From: Deltaproteobacteria bacterium
GTDB lineage: Bacteria > Desulfobacterota > Desulfobulbia > Desulfobulbales > VMSU01
DNA length: 64,000 nucleotides
Direction of reading: 5' to 3'
Assembly (NCBI GenBank): GCA_021782655.1
Contig: JAJXUT010000002.1
Location: forward strand, 1-64,000
Shown here: positions 11,092 through 19,104 of the stretch, piece after piece
Position numbering within the stretch: the stretch's first letter is position 1
Layout: every line of letters begins with the position of its first letter
The notes under the pieces: generated by a model
The model's database searches: none
What the model saw: the letters and a program-made list of their open reading frames with translations, nothing else
Told to the model about the DNA's origin: nothing
Program-made: the position numbers and the translations under genes

Positions 11092-13572
11092 ATGCCCTCA
11101 TCCCCCCCCGCCCGACTCCCCAAGCTCCTGGCCTGGATCATCCTCACCGCGCTGGGAGCGGCAGGCAACCGCTGGGGCTATCACCTGTTCTTCAACGTCG
11201 AGTTTCTGCCCGGCAGCCTGCTGACGATGCTGGCCCTGCAATGGCTGGGCTACCTGCCAGGCCTGGCCGCGGCCCTGCTCGCGGGTCTCGTAACCTGGTG
11301 GCGCTGGCGGCACCCATACCTGGTGCTGGTCATGGGGTTGGAGATGGCGGTGGTCGGTTGGCTGTCGAGCGGCCGGCCCAAGCTGGGATTGATCCTCGCC
11401 GACACCCTGTACTGGCTCTGTCTCGGCCTGCCCCTGGTCAGGTTATGTTACCTCAAGGCCCTTGGCCTGCCAGAGCCCGATGTCCACATCGCCATGTACA
11501 TGCTGGCGATCAACGGCATCGCCAACGCCACCCTCGCCCGACTGCTGGCCATGTCGGTGAGCCTCCGGCAGCAGACGACCCGCCTCCCGCTCACCGAGGC
11601 GCTATTCACCACCCTCACCCTGGCGGTGATGGCCCCCTCCTTCTTCCTCATCGTCACCGAAAGCCGCCAGGCGGCCCAGGAGGCAGAGCATTACATCCAG
11701 GTGGCCCTGCGCGAGGTGAGCCGTTACACGGCGCACAACCTCCGCCTCTGGCTGACCGAAAAGACCAGACTCCTCGACAACCTGGCCTGGCAGACGCCGC
11801 GCCAGACCCCGGCCTGGCTCCAGCAGGAGGTCGAGACCCTGCGGCGGCTCGATCCTGGGCTCGCGGGACTGGGGGTGATGGGGCCGGACGCCGTCAGCCT
11901 GGCCTTTTCACCTCATTTTGACCCGGACAAAACCAGCAACCTAGGCAAAGACTTCTCCGACCGGCCATACCTGACGGAACTTAGCAAAACACTAAAGCCC
12001 CGGCTCTCCGACCTCCTGGTCTCGAAGACCGACAGGCAGCAGCGGGTGGCAGTGCTCGCCGTCCCGGTCCTGAGCCAAGACCGCCGCTATCAGGGTTACG
12101 TGGCGGCCATCCTGGACTTGAACCGACTAAAGAAACGGCTGCTGTTCAACGAATTCAAGCAGGGCCTAAGATGCTTCCTGGTGGACGGCGCCGACCGGGT
12201 GATCGTCAGCAACCAGGAAGACCCGGCCCAGGTCTTCTCCCGCGGGCCAGGGACGATGAGCCAGGACGAAGAGGGGATCAGCCGCTGGCAACCGGCGGAC
12301 GCGGTCTTTGCCCCTGGCGACCAGTGGCGGCACTCGGCCTACGTGATCGAGGCCCCCCTCGGCGGCCCGTCCAACTGGCGGCTGATCGTCGAGCAGCCGC
12401 TCGCCCCCTTCTACCAGGGGCTGTTCGAGAACTACGCCGGTGAGCTGCGGCTGATCTTCCTGGCCCTCTTAATTACCCTGGCCGGGGTCGAGGTGGCGAG
12501 CCGCCGGGGGGTGGGGCCGCTCATGCGGCTGTGGGAGATCGCCGTCTCCCTCCCCGATGGCCTGGGAAAGACCCAGAAAATCGACTGGCCCCGCAGCCGG
12601 GTGTACGAGGTCGATCAACTCATCATACACGTCCGGGAGATGGCTGACCTCCTGCGGCTGAAGTTCGCCGAGCTGCGGCGGGAGGTCAGCCGCCGGCAAC
12701 GTCAAGAGCAGCTCCTGGTGCAGCAGGCCAAGCTGGCGGCGGTGGGCGAGATGCTGGGGGCCATCGCCCACCAGTGGCGGCAGCCCTTAAACGCCCTGGC
12801 CCTGAGCATCCAAGACCTGGGCGAGGCCAAGCGGCACGCCGAGCTGAACCAGAATTACCTTGACGAGGCCATCGGGCAGGCCATGGGCCAGATCCGCCAT
12901 CTGTCGCGCACCATCGACGACTTCAGGGACTTCTTCAAGCCCGACAAGGAGCGGGTGCGATTCGACGCCATGGTGGCCACCGGCGAGGTGCTGCGGCTGT
13001 TTCTGGCCCAGCTTACGGCCCACGACATCGACATCTCGCTCGTCTGCCACACCCACGAGCGCCAATTCGAGGACATCGAACATATCGTTTCCTGCCCGGC
13101 GAAAATGGTGCTAGGATATAAGAACGAATTCGAGCAGGTGATCTTAAACCTGGTGCACAACGCCAAGGACGCCATCATCGACCGCCTGGCCCGGAACGAA
13201 ATGCCACCCGGCTCCAAGGGCCGGATCGGCTTCGACTTCGGGGTGGAAGGCGAGGTGGTGACCATCGCGGTCACCGACAACGGCGGCGGCATCCCCGAGG
13301 CGGCGCTGCCCCGGATCTTCGAGCCCTACTTCACCACCAAGGCCCCGGAGCATGGCTCCGGCATCGGGCTATACCTGGCCAAGATCATCATCGAGGATCA
13401 CCTGCGCGGCTCGCTTACAGCCCAGAACCTGGCGGACGGAGCCGCCTTGTTGATCACCCTGCCAGGGTGTCAGAAATCAGGGGACGGTGGCCAGAAGACC
13501 GTCCAAGGCAAGCAAACAGCTCCCGTCACCCCTGACTCCTGTCCCCTGACCCCTGTCTCCTGCCCCCCCTGA
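11092..13572 (+). CDS. membrane sensor histidine kinase
   Basis: This is an 826-residue kinase with about six hydrophobic segments in the first 190 residues, resembling MASE-type input domains. An extracytoplasmic Cache-like sensor follows (GKDFSDRPYL, AVLAVPV, GYVAAILDL), then a membrane helix, a coiled coil and HisKA with GAIAHQWRQPLN. The ATPase domain has NLVHNAKDA, DNGGGI and GSGIGLYLAK. ATG 11092 is chosen because the TTG used by the ORF track falls inside a TATAAT promoter. The last 35 residues, rich in Pro/Thr/Ser, come from a pyrimidine repeat and are probably not a functional domain. The neighbouring response regulator starts 8 bases after the stop codon and is the likely partner. 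Confidence 0.85.
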   Translation: MPSSPPARLPKLLAWIILTALGAAGNRWGYHLFFNVEFLPGSLLTMLALQWLGYLPGLAAALLAGLVTWWRWRHPYLVLVMGLEMAVVGWLSSGRPKLGLILADTLYWLCLGLPLVRLCYLKALGLPEPDVHIAMYMLAINGIANATLARLLAMSVSLRQQTTRLPLTEALFTTLTLAVMAPSFFLIVTESRQAAQEAEHYIQVALREVSRYTAHNLRLWLTEKTRLLDNLAWQTPRQTPAWLQQEVETLRRLDPGLAGLGVMGPDAVSLAFSPHFDPDKTSNLGKDFSDRPYLTELSKTLKPRLSDLLVSKTDRQQRVAVLAVPVLSQDRRYQGYVAAILDLNRLKKRLLFNEFKQGLRCFLVDGADRVIVSNQEDPAQVFSRGPGTMSQDEEGISRWQPADAVFAPGDQWRHSAYVIEAPLGGPSNWRLIVEQPLAPFYQGLFENYAGELRLIFLALLITLAGVEVASRRGVGPLMRLWEIAVSLPDGLGKTQKIDWPRSRVYEVDQLIIHVREMADLLRLKFAELRREVSRRQRQEQLLVQQAKLAAVGEMLGAIAHQWRQPLNALALSIQDLGEAKRHAELNQNYLDEAIGQAMGQIRHLSRTIDDFRDFFKPDKERVRFDAMVATGEVLRLFLAQLTAHDIDISLVCHTHERQFEDIEHIVSCPAKMVLGYKNEFEQVILNLVHNAKDAIIDRLARNEMPPGSKGRIGFDFGVEGEVVTIAVTDNGGGIPEAALPRIFEPYFTTKAPEHGSGIGLYLAKIIIEDHLRGSLTAQNLADGAALLITLPGCQKSGDGGQKTVQGKQTAPVTPDSCPLTPVSCPP
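13524..13568 (+). repeat. pyrimidine-rich CCTGACTCCTGTCC repeat
   Basis: Imperfect tandem units of the form CCTGACyCCTGTCyCCTG run through the end of the kinase gene. CCTGTCTCCTGCC recurs near 57160 between rfbD and rfbC. The repeat extends the kinase reading frame past the expected ATPase domain end. Confidence 0.55.
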
Positions 13573-13580
13573 CGCCTGAC

Positions 13581-14246
13581 ATGGACGAGCATCCCTTTAA
13601 GCCGAGCATCCTGTGTGTCGAAGACGAGCCCGTGGCCCGGGAACAGATGCTGAAAATCCTGCGCCGGCGGGGCCGGGAGGTGGCGGCGGCCAGGAATGGC
13701 AAGGAAGGCCTGGCCATGTTCAGGCGGCAGGCCTTCGAGGTGGTGGTCACCGACATCCGGATGCCGGTGATGGACGGCTTAAGCATGGCCCGGCAGATGA
13801 AGGAGCTCAACCGGGACGTGAAGATCGTGGTCACCACCGCCTTCACCGACCTCTCCTACCTGATGGATGCCATCGACCTGGGGGTGGATCAGTACGTGCT
13901 GAAGCCGGTGGAGATCGATCGGCTGATGGCAGCCATCGACCGCTGCGCCGAGAACATCGCCACCCGCAACCAGGCCCGCCGCTACCAGACGGAGCGGGAT
14001 AAGCTCCTCGCCGAGCTGCAAGCGGCCCTAGACAAGGTCAAGCTGCTGAGCGGCTTTCTGCCCATCTGCGCCTCCTGCAAGCGGATCCGCGACGACCAGG
14101 GCTACTGGCAGCAGATCGAAAGCTATATACGCGACCACTCCGAGGCGGAGTTCTCGCACGGCATCTGCCCGGACTGCGCCCGCAAGCTCTACCCCGAGAT
14201 CTTCGGGCCGGGCGGGCAGATAAAGACCAACCAAGACAACCAATAG
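13581..14246 (+). CDS. response regulator with cysteine-rich C-terminal tail
   Basis: This is a 221-residue protein. An N-terminal receiver domain has VEDEP, VVTDIRMPVMD and LKPVE. A short coiled coil (about 131-155) leads to a C-terminal segment with CASCKRIRDDQGYW and a second CPDC pair. The paired Cys resemble a small metal- or redox-binding element that is often appended to signalling proteins in this lineage. Its function is not established to my knowledge. There is no DNA-binding or enzymatic output domain. It sits directly between a membrane kinase and a methanogen-output-domain gene, so it likely belongs to the same pathway. Confidence 0.82.
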   Translation: MDEHPFKPSILCVEDEPVAREQMLKILRRRGREVAAARNGKEGLAMFRRQAFEVVVTDIRMPVMDGLSMARQMKELNRDVKIVVTTAFTDLSYLMDAIDLGVDQYVLKPVEIDRLMAAIDRCAENIATRNQARRYQTERDKLLAELQAALDKVKLLSGFLPICASCKRIRDDQGYWQQIESYIRDHSEAEFSHGICPDCARKLYPEIFGPGGQIKTNQDNQ

Positions 14247-14260
14247 CAGGAGGCCCCCGG

Positions 14261-14785
14261 ATGAACGGAATCATCGCCCCCCAGAACCTCGACATCGGCC
14301 TAAACCGGGACCTGTTCTTGCGGATGTTGATCCGCGAGCTGGCCGGCACCCTGGAAAACATCATCGGCTACGAGGAGGCGGCTGGCTACATCAGCCTGGT
14401 GGGCCAGAGCGTGGGCAACTGGATCAACGGCCTCTACCGGGAGGCACTGGGGGTGGAGCGGCTATCCCGGGAGCAGGTGTCCGAGGTGCTGGTGGATCTG
14501 AAGCGCCGCATCCAGGGCTGCTTCTCCCTGGTCGAGAGCGGCCCGGACCGGATCGTGCTCAAGAACAGCGGGTGCCCCTTCGAGGACAAGGTCTTGGACC
14601 GGCCCTCGATGTGCATGATGACCTCCAACGTCTTTGGGGTGATCACCGCCAGCAACCTGGGCTACGCCAGGGTGGTGCTGAACGAGACCATCGCCCAGGG
14701 TGCCTCGGGCTGCACGGTGACCGTCTATCTGCGCCAGGACGACGACCTGGACGCCGTGGAGGGTCGGGAGTATTACGGGGGCTGA
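14261..14785 (+). CDS. methanogen output domain 1 (MetOD1)-like protein
   Basis: This is a 174-residue single-domain protein with the pattern I associate with methanogen output domain 1: a helical N-terminus (LAGTLENIIGYEEAAGYI), then NSGCPFEDKV, CMMTSNVFGVI and a basic/aromatic strand. Two or three Cys (in SGCPF, SMCMM and SGCTV) could form a ligand- or metal-binding site. In other proteins this domain is the output or sensing part of signalling proteins. AGGAGG lies eight bases before the ATG. The next gene starts 1 base after its stop, so it is embedded in the signalling operon. The biochemical activity is unknown. Confidence 0.7.
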   Translation: MNGIIAPQNLDIGLNRDLFLRMLIRELAGTLENIIGYEEAAGYISLVGQSVGNWINGLYREALGVERLSREQVSEVLVDLKRRIQGCFSLVESGPDRIVLKNSGCPFEDKVLDRPSMCMMTSNVFGVITASNLGYARVVLNETIAQGASGCTVTVYLRQDDDLDAVEGREYYGG

Positions 14786-14786
14786 G

Positions 14787-17636
14787 ATGGAGGTCCTGGC
14801 CGCCGCCCTCCGCGAGCTTTGCGACCCCTGGCCGGACGCCTGCATCCTCGTCACCCGCGACGGGGTGGTGGTGAGCGTCAACCAGGCCGCCGCCCGACTC
14901 CTGGGCCGCCCCCGCCACGAGCTCAAGGGCCGCCCCCTCACGGAACTGGTGCGCGAGCCGGGAGAGACGGTGCGCGGCTATCTGACCGCCTGCCTCCACA
15001 ACCGCCAGCAGATGCCGGGCAATCTCTCCTTCGTTGGCCAGAAGGAGGGCTGCCACTGCCTGGGTTTCAGGGTGCGCCCCGGCGGCGGCCACGGGGAGGG
15101 GATGGTCTTTTTGCGCTGCCTGAAGGGCCAGGCCTCGAATGGCCAATTCGTGGCCCTAAACCAGGAGCTGGAACGCCAGCGCCGGGCCCAGCGCCAGCTC
15201 AAATCCGAACGCGACCTGCTGGAGACCATCGCCAAAAACGTGGGCGCCGGGCTGTGCATCATCTCCCCCGACTATCGGGTGACCTGGGAAAACGAGGTGA
15301 TGCGCCAGGCCTGGGGGGGCACGGTGGGCAAGAACTGCTTCCGCCGCTGCGCCAGCTTCGACTCCATCTGCCCCTGGTGCGGGGCGAAAGAGATCTTCGC
15401 CACCGGCAAGCGCCAGGTGACCAGCGAGGCCAGCTGCCACGACCGGGACGGAAACCTCATCTACCTGGAGGTGCTGGCCACCGCCCTGTACGACGAACAG
15501 GGGCAGGTGAATTCGGTACTGGAACTGGTGCTGCCGATCACCGAGCGCAAGCTGAAGGAACGACGGCTAAAGGACGACGAGCAACGGGCCGAGGCCCTCT
15601 ACCGGCTAAGCCAACTGCCCTGGGCGACCAGCGAGAAACTGCTGTCCCTGGCGGTGGAGGAGGCGGCAGAGCTCACCGGCAGCGAGATCGCCTTTATCCA
15701 CCTGATGGCCGACGGCGTAACCGGGCCGGGGGGGCTGACATTCTGGTCCAAGACGGCCCTGGCTAACTGCGGGGCCCTGGCCCAGCCCTTCCCGGAGACC
15801 GCCGGAATCTGGGCCGAGTTGGCCCGCCGGGGCGAGCCCATGCGCCACAACGACTACCGGCAGGCAACAGGCACCCGGCCCCTGCCCGACTGGCATTGTC
15901 CCCTAAATCGCTACCTGGGGGTGCCGCTGCTTGAGGAAGGCCGGGTGGTGGCCATCGCCGGGGTGGGCAACAAGGCCGACCCCTACGACGACGGCGACGA
16001 GCGGCAACTGGCCCTCTTCCTGGGCCGGACGCTGGAAATTCTGCGCCAGAAGCGGATGGAACGCGAGGTGCTGACCACCAAGCGCCACTGGGAGCTGACC
16101 TTCGACGCCATCGACGAGATGGTGACCATCCACGACCTCCAGATGCGGATCATCCAGGCCAACCGGGCGACGGGGGCCGCAATCGGCGTCGCCCCCGAAT
16201 CCCTGGCCGGGAAATACTGCTACCAGGTCTTCGCCGGCCGCGAGGATAACTGCCCCAGCTGCCCTAAACTCTTGGCCCAACGCGACCTCACCCCCCACTC
16301 GGCCACCGTCCGTCACCAGTCACTGGGCAAGGACTTCGAGGTCTCGGTCTTCCCCATCGTGGAACGAGGCGAGATGGTTGGTTTCGTGCATACCGCCCGG
16401 GACGTGACCCACAAACTAAAACTCGAGGCCCAGCTCCGCCAGGCCCAAAAAATGGAGGCCATCGGCGTCCTGGCGGGCGGCATCGCCCACGACTTCAACA
16501 ACATCCTGATGCCGATCCTGGGCTACGCCGAGATGGCCCAGGAACGCCTGCCCAAGGACGACCCCCTGTTCAACGAGCTGACCGAAATCGTCCAGGCGGC
16601 CAACCGGGCCAAGGATCTAGTCAAGCAGATCCTGACCTTCACCCGCCAGAACGCCCAGGAACGCGAACGCTGGCCGCTCGAGCCGCACCTGGTGATCAAG
16701 GAGGCCCTCAAACTACTGCGCGCCTCCCTGCCCGCCACCATCGACATCCAGCAGTCGATCGACCCCGGCTGCGGCAGCATCCTGGCCGACCCCACCCAGA
16801 TTCACCAGATCGTCATGAACCTCTGCGTCAACGCCTACCACGCCATGCGCCATAAGACCGACGGGGTTCTGGGGGTGAGGCTGGAACGGGTCGCCATCGC
16901 GGCAGGTGACTCCCTGGCGGTGCTGGGTGAATTGACCCCGGGCAACTACGTGCGGCTGGCGATCAGCGACACCGGCCACGGCATGGATCAGGCGACCATG
17001 GAGAGGATCTTCGAGCCCTACTTCACCACCAAGCCCCAGGGCGAGGGCACTGGCATGGGACTGTCGATGGTCATGGGCATTGTCAAGGGATACGGCGGCC
17101 ACATCTCGGTTTACAGCGAGCCGGGGGCGGGAACGGTGTTTCACGTCTATCTTCCCAGCACCAACAAGGAACGGACGGCACCGGAGGCCAATGGCGTGGG
17201 GCCAAACGCCCTGCCGGTGGGAGGCCAGGAACGGGTGTTGCTGGTGGATGACGAGCAGGGCATCACCGCCATGATGGAGATGATGCTCCGCGAGCTGGGC
17301 TATCAGGCCCAGGTGTTCAACCAGGGAAGCGCGGCCCTGGCCTGGCTACGGCAAAACCCCCAGGCGGTTGACCTGTTGATCTCCGACCTTACCATGCCGG
17401 GCCTGACCGGAATCGAGCTGGCCCAGGAGGCGCTCACCCTGCGCCCCGGCCTGCCGGTGATCATGATCAGCGGCTTCAGCGACCTAAACACCCGGGAAAC
17501 GGCGCGGGCCGCCGGCATAGACAAATTTCTGATGAAGCCGGTCGCCATCCGCGACCTGGCCGAGGCCCTAGGCGAGCTGCTGGCTTCGGGGGCCAGGGGG
17601 CTGAGGGCCGGGCAACCTGGGCGGCCACTGAAATAG
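14787..17636 (+). CDS. hybrid histidine kinase, PAS-PAS-GAF-PAS-HisKA-HATPase-REC
   Basis: This is a 949-residue soluble hybrid kinase. A first PAS spans about 5-110. A second PAS-like region (about 150-255) contains [19 protein letters not shown]-like domain spans about 270-425. A third PAS with [16 protein letters not shown] spans about 430-550. HisKA ([13 protein letters not shown]), an ATPase domain ([16 protein letters not shown]) and a C-terminal receiver ([19 protein letters not shown]) complete it. The Cys clusters in two PAS domains suggest redox or metal sensing, which is inference. The start lies 1 base past the MetOD1 stop, indicating translational coupling. It is the last gene of the plus-strand signalling run. 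Confidence 0.88.
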   Translation: MEVLAAALRELCDPWPDACILVTRDGVVVSVNQAAARLLGRPRHELKGRPLTELVREPGETVRGYLTACLHNRQQMPGNLSFVGQKEGCHCLGFRVRPGGGHGEGMVFLRCLKGQASNGQFVALNQELERQRRAQRQLKSERDLLETIAKNVGAGLCIISPDYRVTWENEVMRQAWGGTVGKNCFRRCASFDSICPWCGAKEIFATGKRQVTSEASCHDRDGNLIYLEVLATALYDEQGQVNSVLELVLPITERKLKERRLKDDEQRAEALYRLSQLPWATSEKLLSLAVEEAAELTGSEIAFIHLMADGVTGPGGLTFWSKTALANCGALAQPFPETAGIWAELARRGEPMRHNDYRQATGTRPLPDWHCPLNRYLGVPLLEEGRVVAIAGVGNKADPYDDGDERQLALFLGRTLEILRQKRMEREVLTTKRHWELTFDAIDEMVTIHDLQMRIIQANRATGAAIGVAPESLAGKYCYQVFAGREDNCPSCPKLLAQRDLTPHSATVRHQSLGKDFEVSVFPIVERGEMVGFVHTARDVTHKLKLEAQLRQAQKMEAIGVLAGGIAHDFNNILMPILGYAEMAQERLPKDDPLFNELTEIVQAANRAKDLVKQILTFTRQNAQERERWPLEPHLVIKEALKLLRASLPATIDIQQSIDPGCGSILADPTQIHQIVMNLCVNAYHAMRHKTDGVLGVRLERVAIAAGDSLAVLGELTPGNYVRLAISDTGHGMDQATMERIFEPYFTTKPQGEGTGMGLSMVMGIVKGYGGHISVYSEPGAGTVFHVYLPSTNKERTAPEANGVGPNALPVGGQERVLLVDDEQGITAMMEMMLRELGYQAQVFNQGSAALAWLRQNPQAVDLLISDLTMPGLTGIELAQEALTLRPGLPVIMISGFSDLNTRETARAAGIDKFLMKPVAIRDLAEALGELLASGARGLRAGQPGRPLK

Positions 17637-17709
17637 GGTGTTGATAACCCAAACCGCACCCCCAAAGATTGCGGAGGCCGCCGTGCCATCACGAACTTTG
17701 TCGTACAAC

Positions 17710-17740
17710 AAAAAACCCGCAAAGCTAAGAGCTGTGCGGG
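17710..17740 (-). terminator. intrinsic terminator, minus strand
   Basis: On the minus strand CCCGCA and TGCGGG form a stem, helped by an inner AGCT/AGCT pairing, and are followed by TTTTTT. It lies 470 bases downstream of the ferredoxin-type gene, beyond two inserted repeat elements. It may be the original terminator of that operon. Confidence 0.6.
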
Positions 17741-17746
17741 CAGTAG

Positions 17747-17876
17747 AGCCTCTTGCAAAAAGGCCGTCATCCCCGAATGCTTTTGTCGGGGGATCCAATT
17801 TTTTCAGGGGGTTGCAGAATGGATTCCCGCTAGAAGCCTGCGGGAATGACCATTTTTTCTCTTTTTGCAAGAGGCT
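17747..17876. repeat. MITE-like element 1 with 16-bp perfect terminal inverted repeats
   Basis: AGCCTCTTGCAAAAAG at the left end is the exact reverse complement of CTTTTTGCAAGAGGCT at the right end. The 130-bp element has no coding capacity. Its interior carries pairs such as CATCCCCGA and GGATTCCCGC...GCGGGAATGA that could form further hairpins. No clear target-site duplication was found. Confidence 0.75.
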
Positions 17877-17918
17877 AAATTTGTTCCAATTTCGTTTCAT
17901 TCAGCCTAAAAACCAGCA

Positions 17919-18093
17919 TTGTCCGGTTAGGAAATTGCATCTTCCGCCCTAACATTAAAAATCCCCCCTGGCCCCCCTTTCCCAAGGGGGGAGCTAACCA
18001 GAGACTGCCTCCCCCTTTGAAAAAGGGGGAGGCAGGGGGATTCCCTGAACGACAGCAACACAAATTGCGGGATGCTATTCCTTAACCGGACAA
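17919..18093. repeat. MITE-like element 2 with imperfect terminal inverted repeats
   Basis: The left end TTGTCCGGTTAGGAAATTGC matches the reverse complement of the right end (TTGTCCGGTTAAGGAATAGC) with few changes. The interior of this 175-bp element holds two strong hairpins made of CCCCC/GGGGG blocks, including GCCTCCCCC paired with GGGGGAGGC. It has no coding frame. A related single end occurs at 34360-34380 inside the kdp operon. Together with element 1 it fills the 573-base gap after the hybrid kinase. Confidence 0.7.
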
Positions 18094-18209
18094 CGCTGCC
18101 TAAAAACGTACTTCCTTTCCACCTCAACCCTTCTTGAAAGGCCACACGATCTTCCCGTCTTCACTTCGCCGCCACGGTGATCGCGCGTGTCCACTTTTAC
18201 CATGCCACA

Positions 18210-18974
18210 TCAGACGAGACCGGCGCCTTTAATGCGTTGCATGACCGGCTTCATCATCCCCGCCAGGAACGTCCGGCGCAGATTAGCCTCCTGGGGCATC
18301 TTCTGCGGGGTCGAGGTAGTGGCGAGCAGTTCAAGGTCCTTAGGCGCGCCGGCGTAATAGACGTTGGGGCCAATCTTGACATTGGCGGATTGCAGCCGCA
18401 GGGCGCCGTTTTTGATATAGCCGGCAATCTGCGGATCGTCCAGCCGCCCGAAAATGCGGGCGTCCGAAATGCAAGTCTGCACACAGGCCGGCGGCAGACC
18501 GGCCTCGACCCTGGGCTGGCAGAAGGTGCACTTATCGGCAATGCCTTCGCCGCCCAAGTCCTTATTGGCGATATCGGTGTTCACATACCGGGCGCCGTAC
18601 GGGCAGGCTTGCGCGCAGGCACCACAGCCCAGACAGCGGGATTTGTCGATCTGGACGGTTCCGTCGAAAGGGTCTTTCCAGGTGGCGGCCACCTTCATGG
18701 TCACGGTCTTGCTGGTCTTGGCCTCCGTGAAGGTCTTATCGATCTGATCCGCCGGGCAGACCGGGACACAGGCCGGGTGGTCACAGTGATTGCACAAACC
18801 GGGATACGAGGTAAACGATACCCCTTTACTGGTGGTAGCCGGGCCCAAACTCCTGACCCAGTTGCGGCGATAGCCCTCTTTGGTCGGAATATCCCATTCG
18901 GCGCGGCAGGCAACTGCACAGGCATGGCAGCCGACACAGCGATTGAGATCTATGATCATGGCATATTGCTTCAT
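18210..18974 (-). CDS. 4Fe-4S electron-transfer subunit, PsrB/DmsB/PhsB family
   Basis: This is a 254-residue iron-sulfur protein with four Cys clusters: CVGCHACAVAC, CNHCDHPACVPVC, CLGCGACAQAC and CTFCQ...CVQTC. The third is followed by the usual PYGARYV pattern. These would bind four 4Fe-4S clusters passing electrons to or from the molybdoenzyme encoded next to it. The start at 18974 (MKQYAMIIDL) is preferred over the ORF-track start; GGAGAGG lies upstream and it matches family N-termini. There is no signal peptide, so it should be carried out with the Tat-exported catalytic subunit. No membrane anchor gene follows it, unlike standard psrABC or phsABC operons. Confidence 0.9.
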   Translation of the reverse strand: MKQYAMIIDLNRCVGCHACAVACRAEWDIPTKEGYRRNWVRSLGPATTSKGVSFTSYPGLCNHCDHPACVPVCPADQIDKTFTEAKTSKTVTMKVAATWKDPFDGTVQIDKSRCLGCGACAQACPYGARYVNTDIANKDLGGEGIADKCTFCQPRVEAGLPPACVQTCISDARIFGRLDDPQIAGYIKNGALRLQSANVKIGPNVYYAGAPKDLELLATTSTPQKMPQEANLRRTFLAGMMKPVMQRIKGAGLV

Positions 18975-19104
18975 GGTTCCTCTCCCTTGAGTCGTATTTG
19001 GGGGTATTCCTCCATTGAAAATCAATCTCTGTGAGACTCAGACGCTCCTCCAGACCGCTGAATCCTCGACCGCTTTCAACAGAGGTCCAAGTCGGTGCAT
19101 ATTC

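Noticed and set aside
17747-18093. Insertion sequence with transposase
   Set aside because: Both elements are under 200 bp and have no coding frame, so they can only be non-autonomous elements.
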